Source of the DNA: Tatlockia sp041659885
Lineage (GTDB): Bacteria > Pseudomonadota > Gammaproteobacteria > Legionellales > Legionellaceae
DNA: 64,000 nucleotides
Assembly: GCA_041659885.1 (NCBI GenBank)
Contig: JBAZXN010000008.1
Coordinates: forward strand, 1 to 64,000
Direction of reading: 5' to 3'
Each line of letters starts with the position of its first letter. The stretch's first letter is position 1. Shown here in pieces: positions 53,144 to 62,041 of this stretch. Position numbers and translations under genes: made by a program. The notes under the pieces are model-generated. The model ran no database searches and was not told the origin of the DNA. It saw only the letters and a list, made by a program, of their open reading frames with translations.

Positions 53144-53926
53144 TTACAGGATAGCATCCAACGCTTTGAAAACAGCCTCCACTACCCCCTTGGGATCTTC
53201 CATTGGCAGCATGTGACTTCCCTTCATTTCTAATGGGGTAATCCCGTAGTGTTTTTTCATGTAACGGATTTCTGAAGGATTCACTACAGTACTTTTATCC
53301 CCATAAATTAACGCCGCAGGGCGAGCTAACCTGCCCTCGTATTCGTAAAGCGTATGCGGAATAGTGCGATAAATTAAATATTCCGTATGCCTGTCAAAAC
53401 GAAGCATGTAGCCGTCTGACGTTTTCTTTAAGCCGTAATTAATATAATCCTCTAAACAGGCTGGCGTAAAGGATTTAAACAGACTTCGGGTTTTAAGGTA
53501 TTCCAGCACCTGTTCTTTATTTTGCCAATGCTCGCGTCGCCCGCGCGTTCTGGCGGCAGGCGTTATGCGGTCAATTACGCCCAACGCCTTTGCTAACCGC
53601 ACAATGCTTGATTTAAAGCGGCCAAGCAAAGGGGAATCAATCATTACCACCGCTTTAAAGAGATGCGGTGCTTCAATGGCTGCAACAAGGCTTAACACCC
53701 CTCCAAAAGAATGCCCAAGGGCAATGACTGGTGCCGAGGCTTTCTCTTTGACACTGGCAATCAGTTCTTCCACCAGAAGATGCCAATTTTCAGTCACAGG
53801 ATAGGCATCATGTCCTATTTTATCAATGTAACAGCAATCATAACGCGCTTCCAACCCATCCAGCATTTGTTTATAACACAGCGCGGGAAATCCATTGCCA
53901 TGGGCAAAGTGAATCTTTTCTCTCAC
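53144..53926 (-). CDS. Alpha/beta hydrolase
   Basis: The 260-residue protein has 'FAHGNGFPALCYKQMLDGL' (oxyanion-loop HGN), the nucleophile elbow 'VIALGHSFGGVLSLVAAIE' with Ser, an acid in the 'ALIYGDKSTVVNPSE' loop and a C-terminal His in 'KGSHMLPMEDP'. Substrate is unknown: a lipid ester or acyl-thioester would suit the neighbouring fadE. Start is GTG, overlapping the upstream gene's TGA. fadE follows 28 bp later, so they are likely co-transcribed. Confidence 0.78.
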   Translation of the reverse strand: MREKIHFAHGNGFPALCYKQMLDGLEARYDCCYIDKIGHDAYPVTENWHLLVEELIASVKEKASAPVIALGHSFGGVLSLVAAIEAPHLFKAVVMIDSPLLGRFKSSIVRLAKALGVIDRITPAARTRGRREHWQNKEQVLEYLKTRSLFKSFTPACLEDYINYGLKKTSDGYMLRFDRHTEYLIYRTIPHTLYEYEGRLARPAALIYGDKSTVVNPSEIRYMKKHYGITPLEMKGSHMLPMEDPKGVVEAVFKALDAIL

Positions 53927-54795
53927 AAAGCCACCAATTTATGGCTTGCACGCTTAAGCGAGATGACTGCAAAACAAAAATAGAAAATAATAAGCAAGGG
54001 CATAATAATACCAAACCGGTTTGTTAAAATCCCAAAAGCAAAGAAGCTCCAAATCACCACCATAAAAGGAGTGATACTCACCATAACCAATCGGGCGGAT
54101 TGTTGATAGGTTATGGAAAGTTTGAATAATTTGGCAATCAATTGCCCCATCAATGCAAAGACTAAAAGCAGCACTACAAACAAGGCAAAAAAGGCAAAAG
54201 CAACGCTTGGATAAATTAAAAAACCAAAAAAATATTTAAGCTTGCCAATGCCGGAACTTTTAACCCAATTTTTCCCTTCAAAGACAGAATTGCTCTCCTT
54301 GCTAAAAGAATAAAAGTAGGTAGGCGAAGGCGTAGTGATAGGCTCGCTGGAATAAAAAAATTGCGGGGAGGGAAAACGGTAATACAGTTTATCTTTGGTA
54401 ATGAGGGTCGTTAATTTGGGGTAAGCCCCATTAAGGGAGGTCACAACGCCTGTGGTATCGACAATGGCAACCACTTCGTTTTTTTTGTTTTTGATTTGGT
54501 AGGGCATGGGTTTATCGAGCGAGACTTCGCCCTTTTGAATATACAGTGTCGGTAATTGCCGAATCGGATTGAGAAGATCATCCTCAAAAAACTGACAAAA
54601 CTCAAGGGCTAAACGGGCGGAAAACGGAATGGTTACGACAAAAAGCAATAAAAGAAGATACCCAATGCCATACCCTTTCCAGCGCTTGCCCACATCAACA
54701 TACAATTGCGGATTAAAAAAAGAATAATATAACGCTTGCCAATACCGATAAATGGGTTCGTCAATTTGCCGCAATGCCTTTTTTTTACCTTTCAT
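53923..54795 (-). CDS. DUF1189-like membrane protein
   Basis: The 290-residue protein begins 'RYWQALYYSFFNPQLYVDVGKRWKGYGIGYLLLL', the usual opening of DUF1189 proteins. It has one N-terminal membrane helix, a large extracytoplasmic loop (about 65-165) and three C-terminal helices. Function of the family is unknown. The ATG at 54795 has AGGAG eight bases upstream and is chosen over an in-frame start 31 codons earlier. Its stop overlaps the hydrolase start. Confidence 0.7.
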   Translation of the reverse strand: MKGKKKALRQIDEPIYRYWQALYYSFFNPQLYVDVGKRWKGYGIGYLLLLLFVVTIPFSARLALEFCQFFEDDLLNPIRQLPTLYIQKGEVSLDKPMPYQIKNKKNEVVAIVDTTGVVTSLNGAYPKLTTLITKDKLYYRFPSPQFFYSSEPITTPSPTYFYSFSKESNSVFEGKNWVKSSGIGKLKYFFGFLIYPSVAFAFFALFVVLLLVFALMGQLIAKLFKLSITYQQSARLVMVSITPFMVVIWSFFAFGILTNRFGIIMPLLIIFYFCFAVISLKRASHKLVAL

Positions 54796-54969
54796 CCCAG
54801 CCACTCCTGAAGCGTAATGGAGATAGAGTATCCTTATTCTAAGCCACTGCCAAGAACGAATCCAATGAAAAGAAGCCGTTTTTGCCATTAAATCAAGAGG
54901 CTGTTACCGTGTGAAACAATCGAGCAGGCCCACAAGCGCCTATATCCAGCAGCCATTTTGGCAACATCG

Positions 54970-56250
54970 TTATACCCCTTGCTTAAGCGTTCTTCGCAGT
55001 AATTGGGTGTAAATGGGTTCATCCCCTGCGAATTGCATAACCATCGTTGCGGTTAAACAACACACCATCAGGGGTAAAATCAACAGGTAATTTTGCGTCA
55101 TCTCAACCACAAGCACGATGCCTGTAATGGGTGCCCGCACAGTAGCAGAAAACAGGGCTCCCATTCCAGCCACGGCAAACATACCCGGATGAATGGTTGA
55201 ATCCACAAAAAAAACCTGAAAAAGATAAGCGGAAGCGGTGCCCAATAAAGCGCCCAAAGCAAGCATGGGGGCAAAAATCCCGCCCGGAACGCGGGTGGAA
55301 TAGCAAAGCATGGTCGTAATAAAACGGATAACAAATAAAAAAAACAGCAGCGCAATGTCAGATGACAAGTTTAAGGCCTGATTAATGATTTCATAGCCAC
55401 CCCCTACCAAAGCGGGGTACGTATAAGCAAAAAAACCGACCAATAAACCAACCAGGATCACATAAAGCCTAATTTGTTTTTTATTGAGTTTGTCGGTTAA
55501 ACAGAGGCTTTTCATCAATAGCTTATTAAAAACCAAACCAACCATACCCACCCAAAGTCCTAACAGAAAAAAAAGCCATAACGATCGCAAACTTGGCAAG
55601 TCAAAGACACGCATTTGAATAGCTGGCGCATCACCAATAAAATAATGCAAGGTGATGGTAGCCATGACCGAACAAAGGGCAACGGTCGTAAAATTGGTAA
55701 AATTAAAACGAAAAGTGAGCCGCAATTCTTCCATAACAAAAAGAACGCCCGCAAGTGGCGCATTAAAGGCTGCGGCAAGTCCCGCCCCTGCTCCAGCCAT
55801 AATCAGGGTATCTCGCCTTTTGGTTGACAGGTGTAGCCTTGATGACAGCATTTCACCAAGATTCCCCCCCATTTGAATGGTGGGCCCTTCACGACCCAGC
55901 ACCAGTTTGGCGGAAATAGCCAAAACACCGGCTAAAAACTTAACAGGCAATAAACGGCGCCAAAAAAGCGGTCTTTTATGCAAGAGCGCCCCCTCAATTT
56001 CCTGCACCCCGCTCCCAGCCGCTTCGGGAGCGAGGTCTTTCACCATCAACCAGGCAACAAAAACAAAGACGGTGGAAATAAGTGCGGAACAAAGTGCAGC
56101 AGAGAACCCTTTAGCACTTAAAAAAGCCAGGGTCTTCGCAATCAAGCCGTCCAGCGCATGAATGGCAATCTGAAAAAAAGAGCTGATAGCCCCGGTAAAA
56201 ACCCCTAAGAGGATGGCTATACCATAGACAATCACAAGTTTATTGCGCAT
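54970..56250 (-). CDS. clcA: CLC-type chloride channel / H+ antiporter
   Basis: The 426-residue CLC protein has the selectivity elements 'AAGSGVQEIEG', 'LVLGREGPTIQMGGNLGEM' (gating glutamate in GREGP) and 'STRVPGGIFAPMLALGALLG'. About ten or more membrane helices are present and no C-terminal CBS domains. The first loop reads GSGVQE instead of the usual GSGIP, which may alter ion selectivity. Members help acid resistance by extruding protons in exchange for chloride. Its start overlaps the preceding gene by 11 bases. Confidence 0.85.
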   Translation of the reverse strand: MRNKLVIVYGIAILLGVFTGAISSFFQIAIHALDGLIAKTLAFLSAKGFSAALCSALISTVFVFVAWLMVKDLAPEAAGSGVQEIEGALLHKRPLFWRRLLPVKFLAGVLAISAKLVLGREGPTIQMGGNLGEMLSSRLHLSTKRRDTLIMAGAGAGLAAAFNAPLAGVLFVMEELRLTFRFNFTNFTTVALCSVMATITLHYFIGDAPAIQMRVFDLPSLRSLWLFFLLGLWVGMVGLVFNKLLMKSLCLTDKLNKKQIRLYVILVGLLVGFFAYTYPALVGGGYEIINQALNLSSDIALLFFLFVIRFITTMLCYSTRVPGGIFAPMLALGALLGTASAYLFQVFFVDSTIHPGMFAVAGMGALFSATVRAPITGIVLVVEMTQNYLLILPLMVCCLTATMVMQFAGDEPIYTQLLRRTLKQGV

Positions 56251-58384
56251 CTTCAGCAAGCATCTCCATCAGGTTAGAAATAATGGTTAACCCGGCCTGA
56301 TTCGGCATCGAAAGAATCGTTTCAGGATGAAATTGCACCGCTTGAATCGGAAGCGTTTTATGCGATAAAGCCATAATAACACCGTCTTCGGTAGTGGCAG
56401 TTACGGTTAAGGCATCAGGGAAACTGTTTTTTTCTGCATACAAGGAATGGTATCGGCCGGCTGTAAAAGATTTGCCAAGGCCTGCAAACAATTTCGTGTC
56501 GGAAACCACCTTGATTTGTGCCGCCTTTCCATGCACGGGATAACTTAAAACAGCAAGTTCCCCTCCAAAATATTCCGTAATGGCTTGCAATCCCAGGCAC
56601 ACGCCAAACAAGGGAATCCTTTTTTCAAGCACGGCTTTAATCGTTTCATTCACCTTAAAATCAGCCGGTTTTCCGGGGCCTGGCGACAATAACACCAGAT
56701 CAAAACTATTTTTTTCCATAAAATCAAGGACGTGATCGCAACGCACGGTTATTACTTCAGCCCCGGTTTGACGCACATAATTTGCCAAGGTATGCACAAA
56801 GGAATCCTGGTGATCGACAAGCAAGACTTTTTTGCCACTTCCCCGCTTTGCAATAGCAGGTTTCGTGCAGGGTTTATAATCCGGATTTTGCAAAATATCC
56901 ATAAAAGCGGAAGCCTTAAGGCGGGTTTCCTGCTCTTCCGACTCAGGAACGGAATCGTAAAGCAGGGTCGCACCCACCCGAACTTCGGCAATACCCTGCT
57001 GTATGCGTATCGTTCTTAAGACAAGGCCGGTATTCACATTGCCATTAAACCCAAACCAGCCTACCGCTCCGGCGTACCATTTTCGGGGAGATTTTTCATG
57101 TTTTTCAATGAAATTCATGGCCCACAGTTTGGGCGCGCCTGTCACGGTTACTACCCACATGTGAGTTAAAAAGGCATCAATACCGTCAAACCCTTCACGC
57201 AACGTCCCTTCCACATGATCCACCGTGTGAATTAAGCGGGAATACATTTCAATTTGGCGCCGCCCTACAACGCGCACAGAGCCTGCCTCGCAAATCCGCG
57301 ACTTATCGTTTCTATCCACGTCCGTGCACATGGTCAATTCAGAGGCTTCTTTTTCTGAATCCAGCAAAAGCTGAATATTTTGCGCATCCTCAATGGCATC
57401 AGCACCCCGTTTAATGGTTCCCGAAATAGGGCAAGTTTCCACCCTGCTACCCTGGGTTCGCACATACATTTCAGGCGAGGCACCCACTAAATACTCTTCC
57501 TCGCCTAAGTTGATAAAAAAACCATAAGGCGAAGGATTTAAGGTACGCATGCGTCTAAATATTGCCGAGGGTTGCTCCAGGCATTGCGTGTAAAACGTTT
57601 GGCTTGGCACCACTTCAAAGAGATCCCCGCAGGCGAAACGTTCTTTAGCAAGACGCACCAAATCGGCGTATTCACCGGGTTGGTGATCACAGCCTTTTGC
57701 CGGTTTTTTCTTAGGCTCGTAGGCACAAAATGCGCCATCGCGCGGCAAGGCTTGCGTGGATTTACCTTGGTATTGGAAGTTGTAACGTCGGATAAACGCA
57801 ATTTCTTTCCGGTGGTTTACGACATAAATTTCATCCGGCAAATAAAGCACCATGTCCCTTTGCGAAGCAGGCCGCTCTTTGCATTGAAGAAGGGCTTCAA
57901 ATTGGAAAATCAAATCGTATCCAAAGGCTCCGTAAAAGCCTAAATAAGGCTCATCGGATTTAAAAAAAGCAATCAATTCACGAAGCAAAGTAAACACAGA
58001 GGGTTGACGACTGCGCTCTTCCTCGCTAAACAAGGTATCGGAAGGTTTTATGTTAATCGTACACTGCGACGTACTTTGGTTGGTAATTAGCATGCTGGCG
58101 GCTTTTTGCAAACCTGGACTTATCATCGCAAGCAAAGCCTCACCGCGTTTATTCAAGGCTTCAATCACAATGGTTTTTTCTTTGCAAATAAAGGCAAGCG
58201 GAGGATTATAAAAGCCAATATCCCAACAAGTATAACGACCAGGGTATTCAAAACTCGAGGCAAATAAGGCGCCCCGATGGGTATCCAGCCGCTCTATTAG
58301 CGGTTCAATCGCATTTTCATACGCAAGCTGATGTTCCTCATATTCGATGTGAACCCCTCCTGCTGTTTTTACTTGCTGCAACAT
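56240..58384 (-). CDS. Fused anthranilate synthase component I-II (TrpE-TrpG type)
   Basis: This 714-residue fusion joins a chorismate-binding domain (about 1-515) to a class I glutaminase (about 525-714). Domain I shows 'FEVVPSQTFYTQCLEQPSAIFRRMRTLNPSPYGFFI', 'VETCPISGTIKRGAD', 'DSEKEASELTMCTDVDRNDKSRICE' and 'VTVTGAPKLWAMNFIEKHE'. Domain II has 'LLSPGPGKPADF', the nucleophile in 'GVCLGLQAITEYFGG' and 'QFHPETI'. Fusions of this type occur as TrpEG in alphaproteobacteria and as PhzE. Anthranilate for tryptophan is most likely. No Trp-rich leader peptide is seen upstream, so attenuation is not supported. CGAGGAG precedes the ATG. Confidence 0.85.
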   Translation of the reverse strand: MLQQVKTAGGVHIEYEEHQLAYENAIEPLIERLDTHRGALFASSFEYPGRYTCWDIGFYNPPLAFICKEKTIVIEALNKRGEALLAMISPGLQKAASMLITNQSTSQCTINIKPSDTLFSEEERSRQPSVFTLLRELIAFFKSDEPYLGFYGAFGYDLIFQFEALLQCKERPASQRDMVLYLPDEIYVVNHRKEIAFIRRYNFQYQGKSTQALPRDGAFCAYEPKKKPAKGCDHQPGEYADLVRLAKERFACGDLFEVVPSQTFYTQCLEQPSAIFRRMRTLNPSPYGFFINLGEEEYLVGASPEMYVRTQGSRVETCPISGTIKRGADAIEDAQNIQLLLDSEKEASELTMCTDVDRNDKSRICEAGSVRVVGRRQIEMYSRLIHTVDHVEGTLREGFDGIDAFLTHMWVVTVTGAPKLWAMNFIEKHEKSPRKWYAGAVGWFGFNGNVNTGLVLRTIRIQQGIAEVRVGATLLYDSVPESEEQETRLKASAFMDILQNPDYKPCTKPAIAKRGSGKKVLLVDHQDSFVHTLANYVRQTGAEVITVRCDHVLDFMEKNSFDLVLLSPGPGKPADFKVNETIKAVLEKRIPLFGVCLGLQAITEYFGGELAVLSYPVHGKAAQIKVVSDTKLFAGLGKSFTAGRYHSLYAEKNSFPDALTVTATTEDGVIMALSHKTLPIQAVQFHPETILSMPNQAGLTIISNLMEMLAEDAQ

Positions 58385-58482
58385 ATTAACTCCTCGAAAC
58401 CAAAAGTTTTTGAAAAACTCCCAATTAGTTCTCTGTTTTGTAATATTTCATTCTACTTTAAAATGAAGGCGCTGCAAGCGGA

Positions 58483-58510
58483 TTGATTCCGCTAGTTATC
58501 GCTGTATAAT
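58483..58510 (+). promoter_or_regulatory. Promoter of gatCAB
   Basis: TTGATT (58483-58488), 16 bp, and a perfect TATAAT (58505-58510). The expected start near 58517 lies downstream of an in-frame TTG at 58511, supporting the ATG at 58538. Confidence 0.6.
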
Positions 58511-58537
58511 TTGCTAAAAACTGCGAGTGTAAACCTC

Positions 58538-58816
58538 ATGAACGATGACACGACAAACAATCTGATGCAGCTTGCCTACCTTAAGGTAGATGCGCATTTA
58601 AGTGAGGATATGCATACCATTATGGAGTTTGTTGCCCAATTAAGTCAGGTCAACACCGAAGGCGTAGCCCCCCTTTTTCACCCTTTTGACTTAGCACAGC
58701 GTTTACGATCAGACAAAGTGACTGAAGAAAACGTACAAAAAGCCTTTGCAAAGATTGCTCAGAGCTTTGAGGACGGTTTGTACCTTGTGCCTAAAGTTAT
58801 CGAATCAGGCCAATAA
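58538..58816 (+). CDS. gatC: Asp/Glu-tRNA amidotransferase subunit C
   Basis: GatC (92 residues) stabilises the GatA-GatB pair. 'LMQLAYLKVDAHLSEDMHTIMEFVAQLSQVNTEGVAPLFHPFD' is the family pattern, and the C-terminus has the usual 'VPKVIES'. The start at 58538 gives a family-like length. It lies two bases before gatA. Confidence 0.92.
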   Translation: MNDDTTNNLMQLAYLKVDAHLSEDMHTIMEFVAQLSQVNTEGVAPLFHPFDLAQRLRSDKVTEENVQKAFAKIAQSFEDGLYLVPKVIESGQ

Positions 58817-58818
58817 CC

Positions 58819-60270
58819 ATGCACAATCTCACCTTGGTTGAATTAGTCCACGCGCTTAAAATGCGCAAAATTTCAAGCGTTGAACTTACCAGACACTGCC
58901 TTGACCGTATCGAGCAACAGGCTGGATTGAATGCCTTTATTCACCTTCGCGATGAAGAGCAGGCCCTGCTTGCGGCCAGGTCTGCGGACACTTTGCTTAA
59001 ACAGGGAAACGCCACCCCCTTGACGGGGATCCCCATGGCACATAAAGATATTTTTTGTACAAAGGACTTGCCAACCACTTGCGGCTCGAAAATGCTGGCA
59101 AATTATTACTCTCCCTTTGATGCAACCCTTGTCAGTAAATTACAGGAACAAGGCGTCATACTGTTAGGCAAAACCAACATGGACGAATTTGCCATGGGTT
59201 CTGCGAATAAAAACAGTTATTTTGGTCCGGTTAAAAACCCCTGGTCCAACACCCGCGTGCCTGGCGGCTCTTCGGGTGGCTCTGCTGCGGCCGTTGCAGC
59301 CGGTTTAGTCCCTTTTGCCACCGGCTCAGACACCGGAGGCTCTATCCGGCAACCGGCGGCTTTTTGTGGCATTTCAGGCATTAAACCCACCTACGGTCTG
59401 GTTTCCCGTTTTGGCATGATTGCTTATGCCTCAAGCCTTGATCAAGCAGGGCCTATGGCAATAACTGCTGCGGATTGTGCTTTGGTTTTGGAAGCCATGG
59501 CAGGCTTTGATGAAAAGGACTCGACTTCAGTAAAACAAACAATTCCCAATTATTCAGCCCATTTGAATGACTCCGTGAAGGGATTACGCATCGGTTTACC
59601 TTCCTGTTTTTTTCAAAACGAGGCAGACCACGCCATTTCCAGAGCCATTACGGAGGCCGTAGCGGTTTTTCGTGAGGCCGGTGCTGAAATCGTTCCCCTT
59701 GATTTGCCGCTGCAACCTTTATGGGTTCCTTGTTATTATGTCATTGCCTGTGCGGAAGCGTCTTCCAACTTATCGCGCTTTGATGGCATTCGCTTTGGTC
59801 ATCAAACTCCGGGGCAAACGCTGAAAGAGCAAATTATTAACACCCGGACTGAAGGGTTTGGTTTGGAAGTGAAGCGGCGCATTCTTACCGGAACCCACCT
59901 GCTTTCCGCAGGTTATTTTGATGCTTTTTATTTAAAAGCCTTAAAAATACGCCGATTAATCCAGCAAGAAATTCAGGGCATTTTGCAACAGGTGGACGTT
60001 ATTTTTGGCCCCACCACACCCACTTGTGCCTTTAAACGCGAGGAGCAAACAGTGGATCCGACTAAAGACTACCTTGCGGATGTCTTTACGGTTGCAGCCA
60101 ATTTAGCCGGTATTCCCGCCCTTTCTATTCCTGCAGGTTTCAGTAAAGGCTTGCCGATTGGCATGCAATTAATGGGCAAACCCTTTTCCGAGGCGCGTCT
60201 TTTGCAATGCGGCCATTTTTTCCAGCAAACTACTTCCTGGCATAAAGCCCGGGCATTTCCTAACAGGTGA
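58819..60270 (+). CDS. gatA: Glutamyl-/aspartyl-tRNA amidotransferase subunit A
   Basis: GatA (483 residues) generates ammonia from glutamine for transamidation. The amidase signature is complete: Lys in 'IPMAHKDIFCTKDLPTT', 'RVPGGSSGGSAAAVAAGLVPFATGSDTGGSIRQPAAFCG' with the Ser-cisSer pair, and 'GIKPTYGLVSRFGMIAYASSLDQAGP'. It is followed after three bases by gatB. The presence of GatCAB means Gln- and/or Asn-tRNA are made by the indirect route in this organism. Confidence 0.97.
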   Translation: MHNLTLVELVHALKMRKISSVELTRHCLDRIEQQAGLNAFIHLRDEEQALLAARSADTLLKQGNATPLTGIPMAHKDIFCTKDLPTTCGSKMLANYYSPFDATLVSKLQEQGVILLGKTNMDEFAMGSANKNSYFGPVKNPWSNTRVPGGSSGGSAAAVAAGLVPFATGSDTGGSIRQPAAFCGISGIKPTYGLVSRFGMIAYASSLDQAGPMAITAADCALVLEAMAGFDEKDSTSVKQTIPNYSAHLNDSVKGLRIGLPSCFFQNEADHAISRAITEAVAVFREAGAEIVPLDLPLQPLWVPCYYVIACAEASSNLSRFDGIRFGHQTPGQTLKEQIINTRTEGFGLEVKRRILTGTHLLSAGYFDAFYLKALKIRRLIQQEIQGILQQVDVIFGPTTPTCAFKREEQTVDPTKDYLADVFTVAANLAGIPALSIPAGFSKGLPIGMQLMGKPFSEARLLQCGHFFQQTTSWHKARAFPNR

Positions 60271-60273
60271 TTT

Positions 60274-61704
60274 ATGGCATGGGATTTAGTAATAGGGCTT
60301 GAAGTGCACGTGCAATTGCACACGCAATCGAAATTGTTTTCAGGCGCGAGCACGGCTTTTGGCGCGGCTCCCAATACGCAAACCTGCTTTATTGATGCAG
60401 GACTTCCCGGCGTATTGCCCTGCCTGAATGCACGGGCTGTGGAAATGGCGATTGCTTTTGGCTTAGCCATTGATGCAACCATAAATAGCCATTCCTATTT
60501 TGAGCGCAAAAATTATTTTTATCCTGATTTGCCCAAAGGCTATCAAATCAGCCAATTTCAACGCCCGATTGTCGAAAAGGGGCATTTAACTATTGCCTTA
60601 AAAGACGGCCAAAAGTCCGTTGATATTGTCAGAGCCCATCTGGAAGAAGATGCGGGCAAATCCTTGCACGAGGCACACCCTGAGTGCACAGGCATTGACT
60701 TGAACCGCGCGGGCAATCCTTTGCTTGAAATTGTCACAGCGCCTTGTCTGACTTCTTCTGAAGAAGCCTTGGCTTATTTAAAAACCCTCCATCGGCTGGT
60801 GCGATTTTTAGGCATTTCGGATGGGAATATGCAAGAAGGCTCTTTCCGTTGCGATGTCAATTTGTCCTTAAAGCCCAAGGGAGAAACCCGCTTAGGCGTT
60901 CGAACGGAGTTGAAAAATTTAAATTCCTTTCGGTTTATTCAAAAAGCAATTGCTTATGAGCAGCAGCGCCAACAAGACGTATTGGAAAGCGGCAGCGCCA
61001 TTCGGCAGGAAACCCGCCTTTATTGCCCCCTTACCAATAAAACCGAACTGCTGCGCTCAAAAGAAAATGAAAACGATTACCGCTATTTCCCGGATCCCGA
61101 TTTATTACCCATTGAAATTGCCCCGCAAACCATTGAGTCAGTGCGTCAAACACTTCCTCCGCTTCCGGGAGCAATTCTTGAACAATTGCGGCAAAACGAG
61201 AAACTCACTGAAGAAGACATCGAGTTTGTCCTCACCTCGCCGGCCACCTTTGCTTATTTTAATGCCTTAAAAAACAGTTGCCACACGGACGAAAAAACCC
61301 TGATTAATTGGCTTAAGGGGCCTGTTGCTGCAGCACTGAATGAAGCCAATAGTACCTTTGAAAAAATTCCTCTTTCCCCTTCCGCTTTGGCTCCTTTACT
61401 CAATGCCTTAAATGATAAAAAAATAACCACCAACCAAGCCAGGCAAATTTTTGCAAAATTGTGGGCGGGCCTTGGCAGCGTGGAGGAGCTAATTCTTAAA
61501 GAAGCCATTGAGGAGACGAGTGAGGACGCATTGGAAAACAAAATTGCCACACTCCTTAACCAATATCCAGAGCAGGTAGCCGATTACCGTGCGGGAAAAG
61601 AAAAATTATTAGCCTTTTTTGTCGGTCAATTGATGAAGCAAATGAAAGGCAAGGCAAACCCTGAACAGCTTACTGGTTTGTTAAAAAAACAGTTGCAGGA
61701 ATAA
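60274..61704 (+). CDS. gatB: Aspartyl/glutamyl-tRNA amidotransferase subunit B
   Basis: GatB (476 residues) phosphorylates mischarged Glu-/Asp-tRNA and completes the amide. 'VIGLEVHVQLHTQSKLFSGAS', 'NRAGNPLLEIVTAP', 'EGSFRCDVNLSLKPKG' and 'RTELKNLNSFRFIQKAI' are diagnostic, and the C-terminal YqeY-like tail ('LFAKLWAGLG'-type helical region) is present. It is last in the operon, before a large palindromic element. Confidence 0.97.
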   Translation: MAWDLVIGLEVHVQLHTQSKLFSGASTAFGAAPNTQTCFIDAGLPGVLPCLNARAVEMAIAFGLAIDATINSHSYFERKNYFYPDLPKGYQISQFQRPIVEKGHLTIALKDGQKSVDIVRAHLEEDAGKSLHEAHPECTGIDLNRAGNPLLEIVTAPCLTSSEEALAYLKTLHRLVRFLGISDGNMQEGSFRCDVNLSLKPKGETRLGVRTELKNLNSFRFIQKAIAYEQQRQQDVLESGSAIRQETRLYCPLTNKTELLRSKENENDYRYFPDPDLLPIEIAPQTIESVRQTLPPLPGAILEQLRQNEKLTEEDIEFVLTSPATFAYFNALKNSCHTDEKTLINWLKGPVAAALNEANSTFEKIPLSPSALAPLLNALNDKKITTNQARQIFAKLWAGLGSVEELILKEAIEETSEDALENKIATLLNQYPEQVADYRAGKEKLLAFFVGQLMKQMKGKANPEQLTGLLKKQLQE

Positions 61705-61725
61705 ATAAACGCTTACACCTGCCAG

Positions 61726-61937
61726 CCCGTCATCCCTCGCTGCGCGAAAGATCTCCTGATGCCTTGGTGCAGTAAACCTTGGTTACGCTGCGCTGCACCA
61801 AGGCTACATTGGGTTAAACAGTGATAAAAAACCTGTAGCCTTGGTGCAGCGCAGCGTAACCAAGGTTTTCCTTTTGAATGCAATTTGAAATGCAGACGGG
61901 ATTAGGCGCAATCCTTCGCTACGCGCTGGATGACGGG
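61726..61937. repeat. MITE-like element with a perfect 35-bp internal palindrome
   Basis: The element is bounded by CCCGTCATCC (61726) and GGATGACGGG (61928-61937). Inside are exact 35-bp inverted arms (61774-61808 and 61834-61868; core ACCTTGGTTACGCTGC) with a 25-base loop. It has no coding frame and fills most of the 337-bp gap after gatB. The GTCATCC ends resemble the outer bases of the 41.6-kb element. Confidence 0.75.
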
Positions 61938-61979
61938 TAATTTAATGGCAATGAGCAGAGCACAAGCGGCTCCCGTATA

Positions 61980-62008
61980 TTGCTTCAAATACAAAAAACA
62001 TGTACAAT
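61980..62008 (+). promoter_or_regulatory. Promoter of the J-domain gene
   Basis: TTGCTT (61980-61985), 17 bp, and TACAAT (62003-62008), 33 bp before the ATG at 62042. Confidence 0.55.
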
Positions 62009-62041
62009 TCACAACCACATTTTGTTTGTCCGAGTTGTTTT

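Noticed and set aside
58385..58510. Trp leader peptide/attenuator ahead of the TrpE-TrpG fusion
   Set aside because: No short frame with consecutive Trp codons and no terminator/antiterminator pair could be found in the leader.
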